Shown here: in pieces, positions 1 through 9,529 of the stretch
Layout: each line of letters starts with the position of its first letter
How positions within the stretch are numbered: the first letter of the stretch is position 1
Source: Pseudolabrys sp. Root1462
GTDB lineage: Bacteria; Pseudomonadota; Alphaproteobacteria; Rhizobiales; Xanthobacteraceae
NCBI RefSeq assembly: GCF_001426945.1
Contig: NZ_LMFS01000003.1
Coordinates: forward strand, 398,817-462,816
DNA length: 64,000 nucleotides
Reading direction: 5' to 3'
Program-made: the position numbers and the translations under genes
The notes under the pieces: model-generated
What the model was told of the DNA's origin: nothing
The model's database searches: none
The model's input: the letters and a program-made list of their open reading frames with translations, nothing else

Positions 1-77
1 GCGCCGCTGCTACTAGCCGCGACGTGAACGCCACTGCCGGATTGCCCTGCGCATCATCCGGCCCGCACTAAAACAAA

Positions 78-107
78 AAACGCCGCCCGGTTTTTCGGGC
101 GGCGTTT
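78..107. terminator. Rho-independent terminator downstream of leuC (bidirectional)
   Basis: A GC stem (CGCCGCCCG against CGGGCGGCG) with a T-rich loop is flanked by an A-tract on the left and a T-tract on the right, so it can terminate transcription from either side. It lies about 25 bases beyond the leuC stop codon. Its symmetry suggests a convergent gene ends just outside the window. Confidence 0.85.
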
Positions 108-130
108 ATTTTTTAAGCTTCGTAGCGGTC

Positions 131-1534
131 TTAGTGCCAGTCGCGCACGTCGACGAAGTGACCGGCGATCGCCGCGGCGGCGGCCATGGCCGGCGACACC
201 AGATGTGTACGGCCCTTGTAGCCCTGACGGCCTTCGAAGTTACGGTTCGAGGTCGAGGCGCAGCGTTCGCCCGGCGCCAGCTTGTCGGGGTTCATGGCAA
301 GGCACATCGAGCAGCCCGGCTCGCGCCAGTCGAAGCCCGCTTCCTTGAAGATCTTGTCGAGGCCTTCGGCTTCTGCCTGCAGCTTCACCAGTCCCGAGCC
401 CGGCACGATCATCGCCGAGACATTGGCGTTGACCTTCTTACCCTGCGCGATCCGTGCGACGTCGCGCAGATCCTCGATGCGGCCATTGGTGCAGGAGCCG
501 ATGAAAACGCGGTCGAGCTTGATGTCGGTGATTTTCTCGCCGCCGCTCAGGCCCATGTAGCCGAGCGAACGCTCGGCAGCGACGCGCTTCTTCTCGTCGG
601 CGATTTCCGCCGGCACCGGAACGCGGCCGGCGATCGAGACGACCTGCTCGGGGCTGGTGCCCCAGGTCACGATCGGCGGCAGCTTGGAGGCGTCGAGCTT
701 GATCTCCCAATCGAAATGCGCGCCGTCATCCGAGCGCAGGGTTTCCCAGTAGCGCATGGCCTGATCCCAGGCCTCGCCCTTCGGCGCCATCGGGCGACCC
801 TTGAGATACTCGAACACCTTGGCGTCCGGCGCGATGAAGCCGGCCTTGGCGCCGCCCTCGACCGACATGTTGCAGATGGTCATGCGGCCTTCGATCGAGA
901 TGTCGTCGATGGCTTCGCCGGCATATTCCAGCGCATAGCCGGTGCCGCCGGCGGTGCCGATCTCGCCGATGATGGCGAGGATAATGTCCTTGGCGGTGAC
1001 GCCGGGCGGCAGCTTGCCGTCGACGATGGCGCGCATGTTCTTCGACTTCTTCTGGATCAGCGTCTGCGTCGCCAGCACGTGTTCGACCTCGGACGTGCCG
1101 ATGCCGTAAGCCAGCGCGCCGAAGGCGCCATGTGTCGCAGTGTGGCTGTCGCCGCACACGATGGTGGTGCCGGGCAAAGTGAAGCCCTGCTCGGGGCCGA
1201 TGATGTGCACCACGCCCTGACGCTTATCGAACTCGTTGAAATAAGTGATGCCGAAGTCCTTGGCGTTCTGCGCCAGGGCGGCGATCTGCTCGGCGCTTTC
1301 CGGATCGGGATTGGGCTTGGAGCGATCCGAGGTCGGCACGTTGTGATCGACGACGGCGAGCGTCTTCTCCGGCGCGTGCACCGGACGGCCGGCGGTGCGC
1401 AGGCCTTCGAAGGCCTGCGGGCTGGTCACTTCGTGGACCAGATGACGGTCGATATAGAGCAGCGCGGTGCCGTCTTCTTGAACGTCGACGACATGGTCAT
1501 CCCAGATCTTGTCGTACAGGGTGCGCGGTTGCAT
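131..1534 (-). CDS. leuC: 3-isopropylmalate dehydratase large subunit LeuC
   Basis: Catalyses the isomerisation of 2-isopropylmalate to 3-isopropylmalate in leucine biosynthesis, as a cytoplasmic heterodimer with LeuD (not in the window). The product is 467 aa, normal for the family. It begins [13 protein letters not shown], carries [12 protein letters not shown] in the aconitase fold, and has the iron-sulphur ligands in GSCTNGR and in [13 protein letters not shown]. The open frame extends 17 codons further upstream. I chose the ATG at 1534 because it gives the family N-terminus and has an AAAAGG ribosome binding site. It is separated from rplS by about 350 bases, so it probably has its own promoter. 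Confidence 0.97.
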   Translation of the reverse strand: MQPRTLYDKIWDDHVVDVQEDGTALLYIDRHLVHEVTSPQAFEGLRTAGRPVHAPEKTLAVVDHNVPTSDRSKPNPDPESAEQIAALAQNAKDFGITYFNEFDKRQGVVHIIGPEQGFTLPGTTIVCGDSHTATHGAFGALAYGIGTSEVEHVLATQTLIQKKSKNMRAIVDGKLPPGVTAKDIILAIIGEIGTAGGTGYALEYAGEAIDDISIEGRMTICNMSVEGGAKAGFIAPDAKVFEYLKGRPMAPKGEAWDQAMRYWETLRSDDGAHFDWEIKLDASKLPPIVTWGTSPEQVVSIAGRVPVPAEIADEKKRVAAERSLGYMGLSGGEKITDIKLDRVFIGSCTNGRIEDLRDVARIAQGKKVNANVSAMIVPGSGLVKLQAEAEGLDKIFKEAGFDWREPGCSMCLAMNPDKLAPGERCASTSNRNFEGRQGYKGRTHLVSPAMAAAAAIAGHFVDVRDWH

Positions 1535-1883
1535 GGCTTGGTACCTTTTCTGAAAAGGATTGGTTCTTCGGCTTGATGGCAGCAAATGCGCGCGCGGAAG
1601 CGCGCCGCGCCGATCAAAGGCCGGCTTGGACGGCGGCGGTCAGCCGGCCGAAGAACCGCCAGGGCAGGCGGGTATGGTCGGCAAGAATGATGCGCTGGGC
1701 CTTTAGAACCATGAAAAGCTATATAGCCATTTCAAGGAGCGGCGACAACGCACCTCGGAAGCCTGAGAGCCATGCCGATTTCTTGTCAGGCCCGGCTTCG
1801 GTCCGGCACGAAATCGACGGCCGCAAAAGAAAAGAGCCGCGCAAGCGCGGCCCTTTTCCGGCGTTCCCCCGAACAGCCGTAAC
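1535..1883. other. Intergenic region leuC-rplS
   Basis: This 349-base gap holds the leuC leader and ribosome binding site on its left and the rplS terminator on its right. I see no convincing gene. A 104-codon plus-strand frame crosses it but has no family resemblance and runs into the antisense of rplS. No leucine-codon-rich attenuator peptide was found. Confidence 0.6.
1829..1857 (-). terminator. Rho-independent terminator of rplS
   Basis: On the minus strand a GCCGCGC/GCGCGGC stem with a two-base loop is followed by a run of T residues, about 25 bases beyond the rplS stop codon. It ends the ribosomal/tRNA-modification gene block. Confidence 0.85.
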
Positions 1884-2270
1884 TTAGGAGGCGGCAGCTT
1901 CCGCGCCGGTCGTGCCGGTCGCTTCGACGATGCGGGCCTTCTTGCCGCGCAGCGCGCGCAGATAATACAGCTTGGCGCGGCGCACTTTGCCGCGGCGCAC
2001 AACCTTGAGCGAGTCGATGGCCGGCGCGTAGAGCGGGAACACGCGCTCGACGCCTTCGCCATACGAGATCTTGCGAACGGTGAAGCTCTCGTTGAGGCCG
2101 GCGCCCGAACGCGCGATGCAGACGCCTTCATAGGCCTGCACGCGGGTCTTGTCGCCTTCGGTCACCTTGACGTTGACGATCACGGTGTCGCCCGGCGCGA
2201 ATTCCGGAATGGTGCGCACAGCGGCGAGCTTCTCGCGCTGTTCCTTCTCGAGCTGTTGGATGATGTTCAT
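1884..2270 (-). CDS. rplS: 50S ribosomal protein L19
   Basis: Large-subunit ribosomal protein near the 30S/50S interface. The product is 128 aa. It starts [11 protein letters not shown] and keeps the family signatures [20 protein letters not shown] near residues 25-45 and the C-terminal basic [18 protein letters not shown]. The Ala-rich tail after residue 115 is a common alphaproteobacterial extension. It is the last gene of the rpsP-rimM-trmD-rplS set but is separated from trmD by 234 bases of repeat-bearing DNA, so it may also have its own promoter. Confidence 0.97.
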   Translation of the reverse strand: MNIIQQLEKEQREKLAAVRTIPEFAPGDTVIVNVKVTEGDKTRVQAYEGVCIARSGAGLNESFTVRKISYGEGVERVFPLYAPAIDSLKVVRRGKVRRAKLYYLRALRGKKARIVEATGTTGAEAAAS

Positions 2271-2367
2271 GGCTCAAATCTCCGTCGGCAGCGCCAGCAA
2301 CCGGCGCGCGGTTCTCAGGCTTTAACTGAATGGGTTGGCCGGGCTTTTAGAGCAAGAAAGCCTGCTT

Positions 2368-2509
2368 GTCACCCCTCTTCTCCCTCTGCCCGCCGGGCGG
2401 GGAAAGGGTCGGGGTGAGGGCATCGGCCGCGAATGAAACGTCAATTGCCCGTCACCCGGCTCGCTTGGCTCGCCACCCTCTGCCCCTGAACGGGGCGAGG
2501 GAATTCAGG
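2368..2509. repeat. Two REP-like palindromes between rplS and trmD
   Basis: Two GC-rich imperfect palindromes lie side by side. One, at about 2372-2423, reads on the minus strand as CCCTCACCCCGACCCTTTCC followed by its complementary arm. The second, at about 2473-2503, pairs CCCTCTGCCCC with GGGGCGAGGG. The CCCTCACCCCGACCCTCTCC motif is a very widespread dispersed element in proteobacterial intergenic DNA. Another relative of it lies at 44431. Confidence 0.7.
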
Positions 2510-3206
2510 GCCTTTTCCTTGCCAGCCAGGCCTCCCAGAGGTCCGGGCGGCGCTCGCGGGTCAGCCTTTCGGCCTCGGCGCGGCGCCAGGCGGCAACCTT
2601 GGCATGGTCGCCCGAGGTCAGGATTTCCGGGATCGGCCGGCCCTCGAATACCGCCGGGCGGGTGTACTGGGGGTACTCGAGCAGACCGTCGGAGAAGCTT
2701 TCCTCGACCCCGGAGGCTTCCTTGCCCATGACGCCCGGGATCAGCCGGACGCAGGCGTCGAGCAGGGTCAGGGCCGCCATCTCGCCGCCGGACAGGACGA
2801 AATCGCCGAGGCAGACCTCCTCGAGGCCTCTCGCCTCGATCAGCCGCTCGTCGACGCCTTCGAAGCGGCCGCAGAGGATCACCGCGCCGGGGCCGGCCGC
2901 CAGTTCGCGGACGCGGGCTTGGGTCAGCGGCTTGCCGCGCGCGCTCATGATCAGGCGCGGGCGGCCGTCGAGCGGAACCGCGTCCAGCGCGAGGGCGAGC
3001 ACATCGGCCTTCATCACCATGCCCGGTCCGCCGCCGGCCGGGGTGTCATCGACGGTGCCGTGCTTGTCGGTGGCGTGATCGCGGATGTTCTTTGCCTCGA
3101 GCGACCACAGGCCGTTGACCAGCGCCTTGCCGGCCAGGCTGATGCCGAGCGGGCCGGGGAACATCTCCGGATAGAGCGTGAGAATGGTGGCGCGGAACAC
3201 GGCCAT
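2505..3206 (-). CDS. trmD: tRNA (guanine-37-N1)-methyltransferase TrmD
   Basis: SPOUT-class enzyme that methylates N1 of G37 next to the anticodon, using S-adenosylmethionine, to prevent frameshifting. About 233 aa. The N-terminus [17 protein letters not shown] and the trefoil-knot region with [17 protein letters not shown] and [13 protein letters not shown] are diagnostic. The ATG at 3206 overlaps the rimM stop by one base (TGATG). A GTG one codon upstream is the alternative start and would give a four-base overlap. Translational coupling to rimM is likely. Confidence 0.96.
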   Translation of the reverse strand: MAVFRATILTLYPEMFPGPLGISLAGKALVNGLWSLEAKNIRDHATDKHGTVDDTPAGGGPGMVMKADVLALALDAVPLDGRPRLIMSARGKPLTQARVRELAAGPGAVILCGRFEGVDERLIEARGLEEVCLGDFVLSGGEMAALTLLDACVRLIPGVMGKEASGVEESFSDGLLEYPQYTRPAVFEGRPIPEILTSGDHAKVAAWRRAEAERLTRERRPDLWEAWLARKRP

Positions 3207-3748
3207 CACTCAATGACCGACGGCACGACGACGGTCAGCTTGCCGCCCGGCACATCGACCACGGGCACGACGGCATTGCTGAACGGCAAGAGCAGCGGCT
3301 CGCCGCCCTGCGCGGTGGCGATCTCGATCAGGTCGCCGGCGCCGAAATTATAAAGCGCGGTGACCTTGCCGAGCGCAACGCCGTCGGGCGTCACCGCCGC
3401 CAGGCCGATGATATCCGAGTGATAATAGGTGTCGTCCTCGTCGATCGGCGGCAGCCGGTCGCGCGGCACGTAGAGGTCGGTGTTGGTGAGCTTCTCGGCG
3501 GCGGTGCGATCCTCGACGCCGGACAGGCGCACGACGACATGATCTTTCGCCGCGCGCATGCTCTCGATCTCGAATTGCCGCTTGCCGTCCTGGGTTTCGA
3601 GCGGGCCGTAATCGGCGACCGCGGCCGGGTCCTCGGTAAAGGACCACAGCTTGATCTCGCCGCGCACGCCATGCGCCGCGCCAATACGCGCGACGCATAC
3701 GCGGCTCTTGTCCGCGGAGTTAAGTGGCTTGCTGTCGCTGCGCGCCAC
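3206..3748 (-). CDS. rimM: Ribosome maturation factor RimM
   Basis: Assists assembly of the 30S head by binding ribosomal protein S19. 180 aa. The N-terminal RimM beta-barrel begins [21 protein letters not shown] and is followed by a PRC-barrel region ([18 protein letters not shown]) in the C-terminal half. It sits 12 bases downstream of rpsP and overlaps trmD, in the classic rpsP-rimM-trmD-rplS order. Confidence 0.95.
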   Translation of the reverse strand: MARSDSKPLNSADKSRVCVARIGAAHGVRGEIKLWSFTEDPAAVADYGPLETQDGKRQFEIESMRAAKDHVVVRLSGVEDRTAAEKLTNTDLYVPRDRLPPIDEDDTYYHSDIIGLAAVTPDGVALGKVTALYNFGAGDLIEIATAQGGEPLLLPFSNAVVPVVDVPGGKLTVVVPSVIE

Positions 3749-3760
3749 GACTTAACGCGA

Positions 3761-4099
3761 TCAGGCCGCCGGGGCCTTGGCGGCTTCTTCCGCCTTCGCC
3801 TTGCGTTCCTTGCGCGGCACGGCCTTTTCCGGATTGTTGCGCGGCTTGCGCTTGGCAACGCCGGCCTTGTCGAGGAAGCGCATCACGCGATCGGACGGCT
3901 GCGCGCCCTTCGTCATCCACTCCTTGACCTTGTCCATGTCGAGCTTGAGACGCTCTTCCTTGTCCTTCGGCAGCAGCGGATTGTAGTAGCCGAGACGTTC
4001 GATGAAGCGGCCGTCGCGCGGCGAGCGCGAGTCGGCGAGGACGATGTGATAGAACGGGCGCTTCTTGGTGCCGGCGCGGGCCATGCGGATAACGAGCAT
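3761..4099 (-). CDS. rpsP: 30S ribosomal protein S16
   Basis: Small-subunit protein needed for 30S assembly. 112 aa. The N-terminus [20 protein letters not shown] and [17 protein letters not shown] match the family closely. The tail after residue 85 is rich in Lys and Ala, as in other alphaproteobacterial S16 proteins. It lies 51 bases downstream of ffh and is probably cotranscribed with it and with rimM. Confidence 0.97.
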   Translation of the reverse strand: MLVIRMARAGTKKRPFYHIVLADSRSPRDGRFIERLGYYNPLLPKDKEERLKLDMDKVKEWMTKGAQPSDRVMRFLDKAGVAKRKPRNNPEKAVPRKERKAKAEEAAKAPAA

Positions 4100-4150
4100 T
4101 GTGAGTTTTCCTTTCGAGATCTCTGATTGATGTTTGTTGGTTGAAGTCGG

Positions 4151-5698
4151 CTATTTCTTTTTCCCGAAGCCCGGCAATCCTTGCGGGCCCTGGAATTTCC
4201 CGCCGAGACCGGGAAGTCCCGGCATGTTCGGCGGCAATTTCGGCATCGTCGGCGGCAGCGCGCCGCCGCCCGGAAAGCCCGGTGGCAACTGGCCGCCCGG
4301 CATGTTCTTGGCCATCTCGGCCATCTGCTCGGGGCTCGGCGTACCGCCGCCGCCGAAGCCCATGATCTGGCCGAGGCCGGCGAGCGGGCCGCGTTTCCCG
4401 CCTTTGCCCATGGCCTTCATCATGTCGGCCATGCCGCGATGCATTTTCAGCAGCTTGTTGATCGCTTCCGGCGAGGTGCCGGAGCCGGCCGCAATGCGCT
4501 TCTTGCGGCTGTTCTTGAGGAGGTCGGGATTGCGCCGCTCCTGCGGCGTCATGGAATCGATGATCGCGACCTGGCGCTTGAGAATCTTGTCGTCGAGCCC
4601 GGCATTGGCGATCTGGTTCTTCATCTTGGCGACGCCGGGCATCATGCCCATCAGGCCGCCGATGCCGCCCATCGACATCATCTGCGTGAGCTGTTCGCGC
4701 ATGTCGTTGAGGTCGAACTGACCCTTGCGCATCTTCTCCGCGGTGCGCATCGCCTTTTCGGCGTCGATATTGGCCGCGGCCTTCTCGACCAGCGCGACGA
4801 TGTCGCCCATGCCGAGGATGCGGCCGGCGATGCGCGAGGGATCGAACTCCTCCAGCGCATCCATCTTTTCGCCGGTGCCGATCAGCTTGATCGGCTTCTG
4901 CGTCACGGCGCGCATCGACAGTGCGGCGCCGCCGCGGCCGTCGCCGTCGACGCGGGTCAGCACGATGCCGGTGAGGCCGACGCGTTCGTTGAACGAGCGC
5001 GCGAGATTGACGGCGTCCTGACCGGTCAGCGAGTCGGCGACGAGCAGCACTTCGTGCGGATTGGCCGAACGCTTGACCTCGGCCGCTTCGTTCATCATCT
5101 CGTCGTCGAGCGTGGTGCGGCCGGCGGTGTCGAGCAGCACGACGTCGTAGCCGCCGAGACGGCCGGCTTCCAGCGCGCGCTTGGCGATCTGCGGCGGCAA
5201 CTGGCCCTGCACGACCGGCAGCGTGTCGATGCCGGTCTCGCGGCCGAGCACGGCCAATTGCTCCATCGCGGCCGGACGGCGCACGTCGAGCGAGGCCATC
5301 AGAACCTTCTTCTTCTGGCGTTCGGTGAGGCGCTTGGCGAGCTTGGCGGTGGTGGTGGTTTTGCCGGAGCCCTGCAGGCCGACCATCATGATCGCGACCG
5401 GCGGCGCGGCATGCAGATCGATGGCCTGCGCTTCGGCGCCGAGCGTGGCGACCAACTGGTCGTGCACGATCTTGACGACCATCTGGCCGGGCGTGACCGA
5501 CTTGAGAACTTCGACGCCGACCGCCTGCTTCCTGACGTTGTCGACGAATTCGCGCGCCACATCGAGCGCGACGTCGGCCTCGAGCAGCGCGCGGCGCACT
5601 TCGCGCATCGCTTCGTCGACGTCGGCCTCGCGCAGCGCACCGCGCCGGGTGAGCTTGTCGAGAATGCCGCCAAGTTTTTCCGACAGATTGTCGAACAT
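4151..5698 (-). CDS. ffh: Signal recognition particle GTPase Ffh (SRP54)
   Basis: Protein part of the signal recognition particle. It binds signal sequences and 4.5S RNA and delivers ribosomes to FtsY, which is encoded at 10694. 515 aa. The N domain (residues 1-95) is followed by a G domain with P-loop GLQGSGKTTTTAKLA near residue 108, LLDTAGR near 190 and TRVDGDGRGGAALS near 246. The Met-rich M domain follows, with its RNA-binding RIAAGSGTSPEAINKLLK near residue 400. The last 60 residues are rich in Gly, Pro and Met. The start has an AAAAGGAA ribosome binding site just after a small hairpin in the leader. Confidence 0.98.
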   Translation of the reverse strand: MFDNLSEKLGGILDKLTRRGALREADVDEAMREVRRALLEADVALDVAREFVDNVRKQAVGVEVLKSVTPGQMVVKIVHDQLVATLGAEAQAIDLHAAPPVAIMMVGLQGSGKTTTTAKLAKRLTERQKKKVLMASLDVRRPAAMEQLAVLGRETGIDTLPVVQGQLPPQIAKRALEAGRLGGYDVVLLDTAGRTTLDDEMMNEAAEVKRSANPHEVLLVADSLTGQDAVNLARSFNERVGLTGIVLTRVDGDGRGGAALSMRAVTQKPIKLIGTGEKMDALEEFDPSRIAGRILGMGDIVALVEKAAANIDAEKAMRTAEKMRKGQFDLNDMREQLTQMMSMGGIGGLMGMMPGVAKMKNQIANAGLDDKILKRQVAIIDSMTPQERRNPDLLKNSRKKRIAAGSGTSPEAINKLLKMHRGMADMMKAMGKGGKRGPLAGLGQIMGFGGGGTPSPEQMAEMAKNMPGGQLPPGFPGGGALPPTMPKLPPNMPGLPGLGGKFQGPQGLPGFGKKK

Positions 5699-5713
5699 TC
5701 AAATTCCTTTTCG

Positions 5714-5777
5714 TTCCCGTCACGGGAAGGCTGACAAAACACAACGACGCCCGAGGGCGCATCGCGCTGTCGGGCGT
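5714..5777 (-). promoter_or_regulatory. Structured 5' leader of ffh (candidate)
   Basis: Two inverted repeats precede the ffh start on the minus strand. One is an eight-base stem ACGCCCGA/TCGGGCGT at 5747-5777. The other is a tight TTCCCG-TGA-CGGGAA hairpin at 5714-5728, immediately before the ribosome binding site. They could form a leader that controls translation. Function is inferred from position and pairing only. Confidence 0.35.
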
Positions 5778-5950
5778 TGGCCTCCGGCCTCAGGGACCGG
5801 GCGGCGGGTCGGAAAGTCAGTCTCTTGCGAGAACGCGCGGAAACTAGGGACCGGAGGGGGCCAAGTCAAGGCAAGCCGGTCAGCCCAGGCGGGGGCCGTG
5901 GCGGCCGCCGCATTTTAATCAAACTATTGAAAAGACAAGATAAATCGCAC

Positions 5951-6658
5951 TCAAGGGGTCAATTCGAAGCTGACCGTCACCCCCGCCCGCAGCATCTGCT
6001 CGCCCGGCGCGACCGGCACGGCGCCCGCCCGCATCGCCTGCATGACCGGGCGCGGCGGCGGCGCGGAGCCTTCCTCGATGATCGAGACCACATTGCCGAG
6101 CTTCACCCCGGCGGCCTTGGCGTAGAGTTCGGCCTTGCGGCGGGCGTCGGCGACGGCGTCGTCGCGGGCCTGATCGAGCAGCTTCGACTGTTCGGAAACG
6201 ATGAACTCGATGCCCGACATCTCGTTGGCGCCGGCGGCGATGGCGTGGTCGAGGATCGACGGCAGCTTGTCGATCTCGCGGATGCGCACGGTGACCTGAT
6301 TGGTGACCTGGAAGCCGAGCAGCCGCGCGGCGCCGGGTTTGCTCTGGTCGTATTGCGGTTGCAACGACAGCCGCGAGGTCTGCACGTCGCGCCCGGCGAT
6401 GCCGGCATCCTTGATGGCGGCGAGCACCGTCGTCATCTGCTTGGCGTTGGCGTCGCTGGCTTCGCGCGCGGTCTTGCTCTGGCTGGTGACGCCGAGACGG
6501 ATCATGGCGGTGTCGGGCGCCACGGAAATGGTGGCGTCGCCGGTCACCGTGATCTGCCGATCAATGGCATGCGCGGCGCCCGGCGCGATGAGCGGCGCCG
6601 CCAGCGCGCAGGCGACGATAACGAGGCTGAGGGAACGGCGGGATAATTTCATCATCAT
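5951..6658 (-). CDS. SIMPL (DUF541) domain periplasmic protein
   Basis: 235 aa with a clear signal peptide ([20 protein letters not shown], then small residues to AHA near residue 31). The mature part begins IDRQITVTGDATISVAPDTA, the SIMPL/DUF541 hallmark, and continues with SLQPQYDQ and the LDQARDDAVADARRKAELYA helix typical of the family. SIMPL proteins such as E. coli YggE are exported and linked to oxidative stress, but their biochemical role is unsettled. The start overlaps the stop of the upstream GyrI-like gene by four bases (ATGA), so the two are translated from one message. Confidence 0.9.
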   Translation of the reverse strand: MMMKLSRRSLSLVIVACALAAPLIAPGAAHAIDRQITVTGDATISVAPDTAMIRLGVTSQSKTAREASDANAKQMTTVLAAIKDAGIAGRDVQTSRLSLQPQYDQSKPGAARLLGFQVTNQVTVRIREIDKLPSILDHAIAAGANEMSGIEFIVSEQSKLLDQARDDAVADARRKAELYAKAAGVKLGNVVSIIEEGSAPPPRPVMQAMRAGAVPVAPGEQMLRAGVTVSFELTP

Positions 6659-7290
6659 TTCACCGGCACATAGATGTTGACGACGAGATTGTTCGGATCG
6701 CTCTTCACCGGATCTGAAGCATATTCCTCGATGAACAGATCCTTGGCTTCGAGCTGCCGGTCATCGAGGAAATTGGTGATCGCTTCGTAAGTGGCATCCA
6801 TCGAATCGTACGAGCCGCGGTGCACGAATTTCAGCGCCTTGCCGCTCGGTCCCTTGTCCATGGCGATGTCGCCCTTCGGCGGGTTGGCGAGCGGTTGCGC
6901 AATGGTCGCCGCCGCCTGGAACGAGAAACCGGTATCGTCGGTCTCGGTGTAGATCGTCAGGAAGGGCCCCGCAGGTTTGACATTCTGCTTGGCGAGAAAA
7001 TCGTTGAGCGACTTGAAGGCGTCGAGCAGCGTGTCGAACGCCGTGTCCCAATTGGTGTGACCCTTGAGATAGACGATGGTGCGGTCCGGCAGTGTGACCT
7101 CCTCGCCGAACGCATCGCCCGGCTGCGGCATGGCCGGCTGGCTGCTCTTGGGGGCCGGCATGGGTGGAGCCTGCTTCGGCTCGCCGGACGGCGCTTGCGC
7201 CAGCGCCGGTGCGGTGCTGCCGAGCGCGATCCAGCCGGCCATGAGGACGGCGCTCGCGGCGACGAGCAAACGAGGGCGCACTCCTGGCAT
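6655..7290 (-). CDS. Exported GyrI-like / effector-binding domain protein
   Basis: About 211 aa. An N-terminal signal peptide ([20 protein letters not shown], ending near ALAQA) is followed by a Pro-rich linker and a domain resembling the GyrI/AraC effector-binding (SOUL-like) fold. Supporting segments are [40 protein letters not shown] and the C-terminal [21 protein letters not shown] took the ATG at 7290 because it has a GGAG site and starts the signal peptide. In most relatives this fold binds small molecules inside the cell; here it appears to be secreted and paired with a SIMPL protein. The ligand is unknown. Confidence 0.8.
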   Translation of the reverse strand: MPGVRPRLLVAASAVLMAGWIALGSTAPALAQAPSGEPKQAPPMPAPKSSQPAMPQPGDAFGEEVTLPDRTIVYLKGHTNWDTAFDTLLDAFKSLNDFLAKQNVKPAGPFLTIYTETDDTGFSFQAAATIAQPLANPPKGDIAMDKGPSGKALKFVHRGSYDSMDATYEAITNFLDDRQLEAKDLFIEEYASDPVKSDPNNLVVNIYVPVK

Positions 7291-7376
7291 TTCCAGTTCT
7301 CCGTCTTGCGCTACGATTCGCGCCGGCGTGCCCAATCTATCATGGGCCTAGCTAATTGGGTGATCTTTGGCCATAT

Positions 7377-7407
7377 AAACCGGGCGGAAACCGGGCAGGA
7401 CCCGGTT
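7377..7407 (+). repeat. Tandem 11-base repeat and complementary arm in the dapF leader
   Basis: AAACCGGGC occurs twice, 11 bases apart (7377 and 7388), followed by CCCGGTT at 7401, which can pair with either copy. The structure lies 20-50 bases upstream of the dapF start and could form two mutually exclusive hairpins. Regulation is inference. Confidence 0.4.
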
Positions 7408-7428
7408 GGCCAAGGTGGCTGGCGGACA

Positions 7429-8310
7429 ATGGGCGCGCTTTCCAACAAGTCTTTCGTCAAGATGAACGGCATCGGCAACGAGATCGTCGTCGTCGATCTG
7501 CGCGCCGACACGCCGCGCGCTGGCGCGATCGCCGCCGACGAGGCGCGCGCCGCGGCGTCCCCTGCCGGTGCGCCTTATGACCAATTAATGGCGCTCTATC
7601 CGCCGCGGACGCCCGGCACCGACGCTTTCATTCGTATCTACAACAATGACGGGTCGGAAGCCGGCGCTTGCGGTAACGGCATGCGCTGCGTCGCCACCAT
7701 CGTCTCGGATGCCAATGGCAAGAAGGCGCTGACCTTCGAGACCAATGCCGGCATCCTCAATGCGTGGAAGAACGACAACGGCCAGTTCACCATCGACATG
7801 GGCAAGCCGCGCTTTGCCTGGAACGAAATTCCACTGGCCGAGGAATTCCGCGACACCCGGATGATCGAACTGCAGATCGGGCCGATCGATGCGCCGGTGC
7901 TGCACTCGCCGTCGGTCGTCAACATGGGCAACCCGCACGCCATCTTCTGGGTCGATGACCCTTACGCCTACGACCTCGAAAAGTTCGGCCCGCTACTCGA
8001 GAACCATCCGATCTTTCCCGATCGGGCCAACATCACGCTGGCGCATATCGTCGACCGCGAACACATCGTCATGCGCACCTGGGAGCGTGGCGCGGGGCTG
8101 ACGCGCGCCTGTGGTTCGGCGGCCTGCGCCACGGCGGTGGCGGCGGCGCGGCTCAAGCGCACGGAACGCAAGGTGCATATGACGTTGCCCGGCGGCGAAC
8201 TCGTCATCGAGTGGCGCGCCAGCGACGATCATGTGCTGATGACCGGACCGGTGGAATTCGAGTTCAACGGCACGTTCGATCCGAAGTTGTTCGAGAAGGC
8301 GGCGCCGTGA
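7429..8310 (+). CDS. dapF: Diaminopimelate epimerase DapF
   Basis: Converts LL-diaminopimelate to the meso form for lysine and peptidoglycan synthesis, in the cytoplasm and without cofactor. 293 aa. The two catalytic cysteines lie in ACGNGMRC (near residue 79) and [10 protein letters not shown] (near 225), and the N-terminus [18 protein letters not shown] is standard. The start at 7429 was chosen over an upstream ATG because it gives this N-terminus and has an AAGGTGG site. Its stop overlaps the GTG start of mtaB, so it is the first gene of a dapF-mtaB pair. Confidence 0.97.
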   Translation: MGALSNKSFVKMNGIGNEIVVVDLRADTPRAGAIAADEARAAASPAGAPYDQLMALYPPRTPGTDAFIRIYNNDGSEAGACGNGMRCVATIVSDANGKKALTFETNAGILNAWKNDNGQFTIDMGKPRFAWNEIPLAEEFRDTRMIELQIGPIDAPVLHSPSVVNMGNPHAIFWVDDPYAYDLEKFGPLLENHPIFPDRANITLAHIVDREHIVMRTWERGAGLTRACGSAACATAVAAARLKRTERKVHMTLPGGELVIEWRASDDHVLMTGPVEFEFNGTFDPKLFEKAAP

Positions 8311-9527
8311 CCGTCGATGTCCGGACTTTCGGCTGCCGGCTCAACATCGCCGAATCCGAAGTCATCAAGCGCGAGGCGCAAGCGGCCGGCATCACTGACG
8401 CCGTGGTGTTCAACACCTGCGCCGTGACGGCGGAAGCCGTGAAGCAGGCGCGGCAGAGCATTCGCCGCACCCGGCGCGAGAAGCCCGATACGACGATCAT
8501 CGTCACCGGCTGCGCGGCGCAGGCCGACAGCGCGCCCTTCGCGGCGATGCCGGAGGTGAATCGCGTGCTTGGCAATGAAGAGAAGCTGAGCGCTGCTGCG
8601 TGGCGTGGGGAGGAGCGTGTCGCCGTCGGCGACATCATGGCTTCAACGCATATCAAGGCGCATGGGGTCGATCATATCGACGGGCACACCCGCGCATTCG
8701 TCCAGGTGCAGAACGGATGCGACCATCGCTGCACCTTCTGCATCATTCCGTTCGGCCGCGGCAATTCGCGCTCGCTGTCGATTGACGACGTGGTTGCGCA
8801 GGCGCGGCGGCTCACCGTCAACGGCTATCGCGAGATCGTGCTCACCGGCGTCGATATCACCAGCTATCGTGACGGCGATTTGAAACTCGGCGCGCTGGTC
8901 AAGCGCCTGCTGCGTGCCGTGCCTGAGATTGCGCGCTTGCGCCTGTCGTCGATCGACTCCGTCGAAGCGGATGCCGATCTGCTCGATGCGCTCGCCAACG
9001 AACCGCGGCTGATGCCGCATCTGCACCTGTCGCTGCAGGCCGGCGACGACATGATCCTCAAACGCATGAAGCGGCGGCATTCGCGCGCCGAGGCCATTGC
9101 CTTCTGCAATGAGGTTCGACGGCTGCGGCCCGATGTCGTGTTCGGCGCCGATATCATTGCCGGCTTCCCGACCGAGACCGAGGCGATGTTTCAACGCTCG
9201 CTCGACCTGGTCGATGATTGCGGCTTGACGCAGCTTCACGTCTTTCCGTTTTCGCCGCGTCCCGGCACGCCGGCTTCGCGGATGCCGCAACTCGACCGGG
9301 CCGTTATCAAGGAGCGCGCACAGCGCCTGCGTGACAGAGGCGAGGCGGCGTTACGCGGCCATCTCGACGCCCAGGTCGGCGCCACGCATCGTGTGCTCAC
9401 CGAGCGCGGCGGCATCGCGCGCACCGAGCAGTTCACTCCGGTGCGGCTCAATTCACCGCTCGCGCCCGGCCTGTTCCTCGATCTCACCATGGCCAGCCAT
9501 GACGGCCGGCAACTGCTGGCGGCGTGA
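8307..9527 (+). CDS. mtaB: tRNA t6A37 methylthiotransferase MtaB
   Basis: Radical SAM enzyme that adds a methylthio group to t6A37 of tRNAs. 406 aa. The N-terminal UPF0004 domain has cysteines in [20 protein letters not shown] and VTGCAAQ for one iron-sulphur cluster. The radical SAM cluster is C138, C142 and C145 (CDHRCTFC). The C-terminal 60 residues resemble a TRAM RNA-binding domain. The GTG start overlaps the dapF stop (GTGA), which indicates translational coupling. MiaB is the nearest paralogous alternative, but the FGCRLN start and the dapF context favour MtaB. Confidence 0.93.
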   Translation: MTVDVRTFGCRLNIAESEVIKREAQAAGITDAVVFNTCAVTAEAVKQARQSIRRTRREKPDTTIIVTGCAAQADSAPFAAMPEVNRVLGNEEKLSAAAWRGEERVAVGDIMASTHIKAHGVDHIDGHTRAFVQVQNGCDHRCTFCIIPFGRGNSRSLSIDDVVAQARRLTVNGYREIVLTGVDITSYRDGDLKLGALVKRLLRAVPEIARLRLSSIDSVEADADLLDALANEPRLMPHLHLSLQAGDDMILKRMKRRHSRAEAIAFCNEVRRLRPDVVFGADIIAGFPTETEAMFQRSLDLVDDCGLTQLHVFPFSPRPGTPASRMPQLDRAVIKERAQRLRDRGEAALRGHLDAQVGATHRVLTERGGIARTEQFTPVRLNSPLAPGLFLDLTMASHDGRQLLAA

Positions 9528-9529
9528 TC

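Noticed and set aside
3..71. Short open frame running to a stop just before the first terminator on the plus strand
   Set aside because: Only 22 codons are visible and nothing in them is recognisable. A gene ending here is possible because the terminator is bidirectional, but it cannot be supported.
134..1576. 480-codon plus-strand frame opposite leuC
   Set aside because: Shadow of leuC; such long antisense frames are expected in GC-rich genes, and it has no family features.
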